A DNA stretch of 37,158 bases from Pseudomonadales bacterium (GTDB lineage: Bacteria; Pseudomonadota; Gammaproteobacteria; Pseudomonadales; Azotimanducaceae). Numbering within the stretch: position 1 is the stretch's first letter; every line of letters starts with the position of its first letter. The translations under genes and the position numbers were made by a program. The DNA lies in the NCBI GenBank assembly GCA_023300545.1, contig JALZVT010000055.1:1-37158 (forward strand), given 5' to 3'. Shown one piece after another: positions 32,612 through 37,158 of the stretch. The notes beneath the pieces are model-generated. The model was not told the DNA's origin, ran no database searches, and saw only the letters and a program-made list of their open reading frames with translations.

Positions 32612-32668
32612 AACGAGAAGAGCAGGAGACTTCGAACTCGTTAGTGGGATAACGAGTCACATCGTTAT
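32612..32668 (+). promoter_or_regulatory. Alternating inverted repeats in the TonB-receptor leader (switch-like)
   Basis: Four arms of one short sequence alternate in sense: AACGAG (32612-32617), ACTCGTTA (32636-32643), TAACGAGT (32650-32657) and TCGTTAT (32662-32668). Arms two and three pair perfectly over eight bases with a six-base loop. Arm three, shifted as ATAACGA (32649-32655), pairs perfectly over seven bases with arm four, again with a six-base loop. These two hairpins cannot exist together. The arrangement also contains a near-direct repeat, TCGTTAGTGGG and TCGTTATGTGGG. It lies 36 bases before the GTG start, close to the ribosome site GGGGAAAG. It may be an RNA switch or a tandem protein-binding site. 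Confidence 0.5.
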
Positions 32669-32703
32669 GTGGGTGGGAAAACAATTATAACTGGGGAAAG
32701 TTA

Positions 32704-35499
32704 GTGAAATTACGCACGCTAAGTACGTTTGTGGTAGGTGCCGTTGCCTCTACCACGGCGTCTGTTTATGCCGAAGACGGTGACGGTGTTCGCCGAATCG
32801 AAGAAGTAGTGGTGACGGCGGAACGGCAAGAGTCGACCGTTTCGGATACCTCCATTTCAATTACCGCCTTAACCAGCGAATTCCTTGATGACTTCGGGAT
32901 TCGCAATCAATCCGACTTACAGAACCTCGTTCCTGCGACGGTTATCCAGCCTTATGACGTGACTATCCGAGGTATTGGTCGACCAACGCGGGCGCTGGGT
33001 GGTGATGCAGGTGTTGCGACCTACGTGAATGGTATCTATTCCGAAGATTTCTACATCGCCTCTTCAGGGGGTTTCTGGGACGTTGAGCGCGTTGAAGTGT
33101 TGCGCGGCCCCCAGGGCACGCTCTACGGTCGTAATGCCGTCGGCGGCGCGGTGAACTTTAACCACAAGAAACCAACAGAAGAGTTTGAAGCCGAAGTTAA
33201 AACTTTGGTATCTAACTTTGATGGTTTCGATATTTATGGGGTTGTCTCCGGGGCGCTAATTCCTGAGGTTCTGTCTGCACGGGTGACCGGCTACAAACGC
33301 ACGCGAGATGGCGTGGTGGACGAAATCGGAGTTCAAGGTGGTCCCGACCTAGACTCTCTGGGTGACGAAAACTACACGTTGCAATTGCAGTGGAAACCTT
33401 TTGACTCTGTCGAGATCAACACTCGAGTCAACGAACGCTCCGTTAATCGAGTGGTCGGTGGCGCTGATGGTGGCGGTCTGGTCGTGTTGTCTGAGGAGGG
33501 CCTGGGCACACGCAATACGCAGTCAGCCGCGTTTGGTTTCCGCCAAGTCGACCCGACTCAAACCGACCCATTACAGCGTAATTTCTTCGTGCCGGGTGCT
33601 GATACCTTTGATTTCACCAACCCGTCGACGGGTGAAGTGGTTCAAGCCCAGCGCATACGCGGTGGCCTCGATCCAAACACAATCAACGGCGATGGCGTGG
33701 GCCGCATCAACCAAAACTTTGGCAATACCAACGATTTGGATCAGTGCGTGTTCTTTGACCGGGACAACATCGACGGCGATGATCTGTGCGCCGCGACTAA
33801 CGGCGAGAACTTTGAGCGATTTGATCATCAAGCCGTTAGCTTTGATCTCGACTGGGCGATAAACGACAGTCACACGCTCAAATACCTGTTTGGTTATACC
33901 GACTTTTTCTACGATCGAGACACCGACGACGATTCCAGCGATAACCTGCTCTTCGACCGTCAATTCTACGTCAGCCAAGAAGCTGAATACGTGTCTCATG
34001 AATTGCAGTGGTTTTTTGATGTGAACGATCGATTGAGCTTCACAACAGGTATTTTCTACTACGATTCGAAGCTGACCCAGCGTGGCGATTTCTTCTCGTC
34101 AGTGGGCGAGGATCGGTTTGTTCAAGGTAGCCCCATTGGACCTATCGGTCTCGGTGACCAGGTAGGACTATTTGATGCACGCAACATAGACAGTCAGTCA
34201 ACAACAACCGTTGCTACTATCGGCGACTTTACAGGTGACATAGGAACGCGCATCAACAGCGGGCCAGTTACCGACGGCAGTGATCTGTTGTATCAAACGC
34301 GTACGGAGCGCAACTCTTACGCCGCGTATTCCCAGGGTGTGTTTGACATCAGTGATACGCTCTCGGTGACCTTTGGTCTGCGCTGGGCACGAGACAATCT
34401 GTTTGGGCGCGAAGATCTGCAACGCTATACAGAAGGCATAGTCCCGATTGGCGCAATTGGTCCTGCCGGCGCAAATCCCGCAGAAGTGCTCTTGGGTACC
34501 AACATCGCAACCGGTGCTATTCAAACCGACGCCGCTGGCGACCCGCTGTTTGATACGCAGGGCCAGCCGTTGATCAATGCAGGCCAGACCCTGCTCACTG
34601 GCGGCGTACCCATTAGCCTTTCTGTCGGTCGTGAGAATAGACGGACAGATTCTGATGTTACCTTTCGGGTGAACTTTGACTACACCCCCACAGAAAACTC
34701 GCTGATCTATGCGGGTGTAACGACTGGTTATCGGGGCGGTGGTTTTAATCTGGTGTTCTTTAGTACCACCCAAACCTACGATCCTGAGCAACTCACTTCC
34801 TATGAAGTGGGCTATAAGGGCACCTTCTTAGACGGCACCTTGCAGCTGAACTCGAGTATTTACTTCTACGACTACGAGAACATTCAGACGGTTGTTTTTG
34901 AACCTGGTGCAGCCGGCGGTACGACAAATAGTCTCATCGCAGTACCCGGTGCAGAGTTGTTTGGTGTTGAAGCGGATGTTCTGTACTTCGTGAACGACGC
35001 CCTGAGTGTTGGTGGTAACTTCAGTTACACCCCGAGCGAATACACCGCGGATTTCGACCTGATTAACAACTTCGATGCGTCAGCGCCGGCTTCACTCTTC
35101 ACCCCCGAAGAGCGTACGATTAACGGTAATGGTGCAAGCTTGGTTGCAGTGCCCGAGTGGAAGTGGAGCGCCTGGTCGCAGTATCGCTTCGGCCTTGCTG
35201 ACAACGGTAACCTCGACCTTCGCACCAGTGTCTCCTATATTGACGATGTGTATTTCACAGCGTTTGAGCAGGAAGCAGATCAAGCACCCGCGTACTATCG
35301 TTGGGATGCGCGTGCAACCTGGGCAAGTGTAACCGGGCGTTATACGGTCAGTGCTTTTGTGAACAACATTCTTAACGATATCGGTATTCGTCAGATTGAG
35401 GCGGATACAGAAGAGAATGGTTTCCGTCGTACTGCACAGGTCACTGAGCCACGTATCTATGGTCTTGAGTTCCAAGTTAAGCTTGGACCTGAGTATTAG
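32704..35499 (+). CDS. TonB-dependent outer-membrane receptor
   Basis: The 931-residue protein has a signal peptide ending near SVYA, a TonB box (IEEVVVTAE), and a plug domain with the usual LQNLVPATVIQPYDVTIRGIGR, then VERVEVLRGPQGTLYGRNAVGGAVNF. A large 22-strand-type barrel follows with TTGYRGGGFNLVFF, TSYEVGYKGTFLDGTLQLNSS and LFGVEADVLYF. The last strand is YGLEFQVKLGPEY, ending in an aromatic residue. It uses proton-motive force through TonB to import a ligand too large for porins, such as an iron complex or an oligosaccharide; which one is unknown. The start is a GTG at 32704 with GGGGAAAG just before it. A strong terminator follows at 35552. Confidence 0.96.
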   Translation: MKLRTLSTFVVGAVASTTASVYAEDGDGVRRIEEVVVTAERQESTVSDTSISITALTSEFLDDFGIRNQSDLQNLVPATVIQPYDVTIRGIGRPTRALGGDAGVATYVNGIYSEDFYIASSGGFWDVERVEVLRGPQGTLYGRNAVGGAVNFNHKKPTEEFEAEVKTLVSNFDGFDIYGVVSGALIPEVLSARVTGYKRTRDGVVDEIGVQGGPDLDSLGDENYTLQLQWKPFDSVEINTRVNERSVNRVVGGADGGGLVVLSEEGLGTRNTQSAAFGFRQVDPTQTDPLQRNFFVPGADTFDFTNPSTGEVVQAQRIRGGLDPNTINGDGVGRINQNFGNTNDLDQCVFFDRDNIDGDDLCAATNGENFERFDHQAVSFDLDWAINDSHTLKYLFGYTDFFYDRDTDDDSSDNLLFDRQFYVSQEAEYVSHELQWFFDVNDRLSFTTGIFYYDSKLTQRGDFFSSVGEDRFVQGSPIGPIGLGDQVGLFDARNIDSQSTTTVATIGDFTGDIGTRINSGPVTDGSDLLYQTRTERNSYAAYSQGVFDISDTLSVTFGLRWARDNLFGREDLQRYTEGIVPIGAIGPAGANPAEVLLGTNIATGAIQTDAAGDPLFDTQGQPLINAGQTLLTGGVPISLSVGRENRRTDSDVTFRVNFDYTPTENSLIYAGVTTGYRGGGFNLVFFSTTQTYDPEQLTSYEVGYKGTFLDGTLQLNSSIYFYDYENIQTVVFEPGAAGGTTNSLIAVPGAELFGVEADVLYFVNDALSVGGNFSYTPSEYTADFDLINNFDASAPASLFTPEERTINGNGASLVAVPEWKWSAWSQYRFGLADNGNLDLRTSVSYIDDVYFTAFEQEADQAPAYYRWDARATWASVTGRYTVSAFVNNILNDIGIRQIEADTEENGFRRTAQVTEPRIYGLEFQVKLGPEY

Positions 35500-35525
35500 A
35501 AAGTACTCCGTAGTAAGATGACGGT

Positions 35526-35540
35526 TAGAGCATTGCTCTA
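35526..35540 (+). other. Small hairpin upstream of the terminator
   Basis: TAGAGC and GCTCTA (35526-35531, 35535-35540) form a perfect six-base-pair stem with a three-base loop, 11 bases before the terminator stem. It may simply stabilise the receptor transcript end. Confidence 0.3.
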
Positions 35541-35551
35541 GCCCGATGAGA

Positions 35552-35579
35552 AAAAAGGCCACCTTCGGGTGGCCTTTTT
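35552..35579 (+). terminator. Rho-independent terminator after the TonB receptor
   Basis: A perfect 12-base-pair stem (AAAAAGGCCACC paired with GGTGGCCTTTTT) encloses a UUCG tetraloop, and the 3' arm ends in a run of T. Because the 5' arm begins with a run of A, it could also work on the opposite strand, although no minus-strand gene is near. It lies 52 bases after the receptor stop and 30 bases before the TTG start of the next gene. Confidence 0.92.
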
Positions 35580-35609
35580 ATATTTACGACGGAAAGGTGT
35601 CGAGTTGAA

Positions 35610-37157
35610 TTGAAGTATTGCTGTGTTCCCCTGTGGCTCCTCCTCGTATTTTACGGTCCGCTAACTCTGGCAGAGGTTTGTACAGGCATTCCTGGGGTCG
35701 TATCGAATCCGAGTTTCGAGGTGCCTGACATAGATTTGGCCACTCCCGTAGCCGCCCAAGTTTTTGGTGCGCCTCCCAGCGCCGTCAAGATCTACAATCA
35801 GGTGGATGTGCCTGGTTGGCAAACGACAGCCCCAGACGGTCGAATTGAACTTTGGCAATCTGGTTTCGGTGGGGTTAACTCATTTGCGGGTGCTCAGCAT
35901 GCGGAGGTCAATGCCAACTCATTTGGCGCCCTGTTCCAGGATTTAAGCACGACCCCAGACACCAACGTGTTGTGGAGCTTCGCTCATCGAGGACGCAACG
36001 GCGTGGATTCCGTTGAGGTTTTGATCGGCCCTCCAGGTGGACCGCTTCAGTCTCAAGGGGTCTTTAGTACTGGTACTGGTGCGTGGGACGTCAAACGCGG
36101 GAGTTACCCTGTTCCAGCGGGTCAACTGGTTACGCGATTTCAATTCCTTGCGGTAGTCACTGCGAACAGTTCGCCTACCGTTGGAAACTTCGTTGATGAT
36201 GTTCGAGTGACGCCGGATTGCGACTACGGTGATGCGCCAGCCAGTTTTCCAGTGACCAGCAACAATGGCGGTGCGGCGCACCGGGTAAAAATCGGGGCCT
36301 TTCTTGGCGTTAGTGTTGACAGCGAAACCGACGGCAGTCCAGGAAATAGTGCGCTGGGCGATGATTCGTTGCAGGCAGATGATGAAGATGGCGTCAGCTA
36401 TGGGGTCGACTCTACATTAATTCGTGGCCGGGAAAATTTAGTGGGCGTAGTTGCAAGTCAGGCCGGATATGTGAATCTTTGGGTTGATCTAGACGGTGAT
36501 GGAGTTTGGCAGGAAGACGAACGTCTTCTAGCAGATTCGTCGGTGGTTGCTGGCGATCAAACCTTCACGCTAAGCCTGCCGCCGGGTACGGCTAATGGCA
36601 CCAGCTTTGCGCGTATGCGTTATACCACCGATGATCCGGCTGGCAGCCTCTCTGTAGGAGGTGCTTGGCCTAACGGCGAAGTTGAAGATAGTAGGGTGAC
36701 GCTTAGTGATCCTTTGCCCCCAGAATTGACGCTGGTGAAACAAGTCGCCATGGAGAGCGACCCTGTTAGTGGCGTCAAAAACCCTAAGGCGCTTCCTGGC
36801 GGGTTCGCGATCTATAGTATTGTGGTTACAAACTCAGGTGCCGGAACTAACGATGCGGGCACGATCGTGCTAACGGATGTTTTACCTGCAGAAGTCACCT
36901 TCTTTTCAGGTGACTTCAACGGCCAAGGCTCTCCGTTTCAATTTCTTGAAGGTACACCAGCTTCAGGCGCGGTCGTTAATTTTGCTGGCTTGGCTGACGA
37001 GAATGATGACGTACTTTTCCTCGATGCTGCGCAGAATGCAGTGACGCCCAATGGCGACTTTGACCCTAACGTGCGCGAAATTCGGATCGAATTGGATGAG
37101 TCGATCGCGCCGGCCGGAGGATCATTTGAACTGCAGTTTCGTGTGCGAATAAACTGA
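35610..37157 (+). CDS. Secreted GEVTED/DUF11-type surface protein
   Basis: The 515-residue protein ends in a TGA at 37155, one base before the window ends. It has a signal peptide (PLWLLLVFYGPLTLAE), then an N-terminal domain starting SNPSFEVPDI, with W-containing strands and a DDVRVTPDC end. A GEVTED-type domain follows (CDYGDAPASFPV to GAWPNGEVEDSRVTL), with the calcium-like acidic loop DLDGDGVWQEDE. The C-terminal part from LTLVKQVA is a DUF11-like beta-sandwich (AIYSIVVTNSGAG, VLTDVLPAEVTFF). No membrane anchor or PEP-CTERM tail is present. The start is a TTG at 35610, because stop codons block earlier starts, with GGAAAGG upstream. A cell-surface or secreted structural role is likely but inferred. 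Confidence 0.8.
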   Translation: MKYCCVPLWLLLVFYGPLTLAEVCTGIPGVVSNPSFEVPDIDLATPVAAQVFGAPPSAVKIYNQVDVPGWQTTAPDGRIELWQSGFGGVNSFAGAQHAEVNANSFGALFQDLSTTPDTNVLWSFAHRGRNGVDSVEVLIGPPGGPLQSQGVFSTGTGAWDVKRGSYPVPAGQLVTRFQFLAVVTANSSPTVGNFVDDVRVTPDCDYGDAPASFPVTSNNGGAAHRVKIGAFLGVSVDSETDGSPGNSALGDDSLQADDEDGVSYGVDSTLIRGRENLVGVVASQAGYVNLWVDLDGDGVWQEDERLLADSSVVAGDQTFTLSLPPGTANGTSFARMRYTTDDPAGSLSVGGAWPNGEVEDSRVTLSDPLPPELTLVKQVAMESDPVSGVKNPKALPGGFAIYSIVVTNSGAGTNDAGTIVLTDVLPAEVTFFSGDFNGQGSPFQFLEGTPASGAVVNFAGLADENDDVLFLDAAQNAVTPNGDFDPNVREIRIELDESIAPAGGSFELQFRVRIN

Positions 37158-37158
37158 T

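Larger units (their letters stand above)
32142..32703. other. 560-base gap without a convincing gene
   Basis: Between the outer-membrane barrel and the TonB receptor I see no gene I would defend. A 108-codon open frame on the minus strand (32268-32594) has no recognisable domain and no ribosome site. The gap does hold a TTGTC-C-GACAA palindrome (32165-32175), a possible promoter (32493-32521), a TGTTTC/GAAACA repeat group (32523-32551) and a set of alternating TAACGA/TCGTTA inverted repeats (32612-32668). It reads as a long regulatory leader for the receptor. Confidence 0.5.

Noticed and set aside
1-37158. CRISPR array, tRNA, IS element, prophage or toxin-antitoxin pair
   Set aside because: No regularly spaced direct repeats, transposase or integrase motifs, tRNA-like cloverleafs or paired small genes were seen while reading both strands.

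Overview
The window reads as an ordinary, gene-dense chromosomal stretch of a heterotrophic, aerobic, probably marine gammaproteobacterium (Halieaceae / OM60-NOR5-like by gene content; this placement is inference, not a sequence search). Support comes from a moderately high GC content, a TonB-dependent receptor, a PEP-CTERM protein, a CYP153-type P450, a Baeyer-Villiger monooxygenase, many CoA-thioester enzymes, and DUF3604/DUF5916 proteins. I see no tRNA, rRNA, CRISPR, insertion sequence or phage gene.

Layout. 1-4123 (minus): a membrane GGDEF protein cut by the window edge, then a flavin monooxygenase tightly followed by a YtcJ-like amidohydrolase. 4273-5532 (plus): cytochrome c' and a b561-type cytochrome. 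5567-7981 (minus): GST, CYP153-like P450 and a YbaN protein. 8072-11489 (plus): a compact four-gene operon of CaiB-type CoA-transferase, guanidinobutyrase-like ureohydrolase, SDR and cupin. 11500-17344 (minus): DUF5916 beta-barrel protein, DUF3604 lipoprotein and a MATE/MOP-like membrane protein. 17355-21960 (plus): TctC-TctB-TctA uptake system plus a gamma-glutamyltransferase. 21991-24007 (minus): a PEP-CTERM protein and a 2-oxoglutarate dioxygenase-like protein. 24180-24842 (plus): an orphan NarL-type response regulator. 24839-25627 (minus): a protein made of two YjbR-like domains. 25698-26864 (plus): a class C beta-lactamase-fold hydrolase. 26861-31153 (minus): a beta-oxidation multienzyme, HMG-CoA lyase and a second CaiB-type CoA-transferase. 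31359-37157 (plus): an outer-membrane barrel, a 560-base gap with structured leader elements, a TonB receptor, a strong terminator and a secreted GEVTED/DUF11-type protein.

How the genes fit together. Much of the window is catabolic. CYP153 and the Baeyer-Villiger enzyme suggest oxidation of aliphatic or alicyclic compounds. The multienzyme, HMG-CoA lyase and CoA-transferase suggest degradation of branched-chain or leucine-type acyl-CoAs. The CoA-transferase/ureohydrolase operon suggests use of guanidino acids. TctABC with gamma-glutamyltransferase suggests uptake and processing of a small carboxylate or gamma-glutamyl compound.

The most unusual features are the alternating, mutually exclusive inverted repeats in the leader of the TonB receptor, the CoA-transferase/guanidinobutyrase operon, the Tct/gamma-glutamyltransferase operon, the DUF3604-DUF5916-flippase cluster, and a CaiB-type enzyme whose usual nucleophile position is glycine. 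I found no clear-cut wholly new system; these are the best leads.
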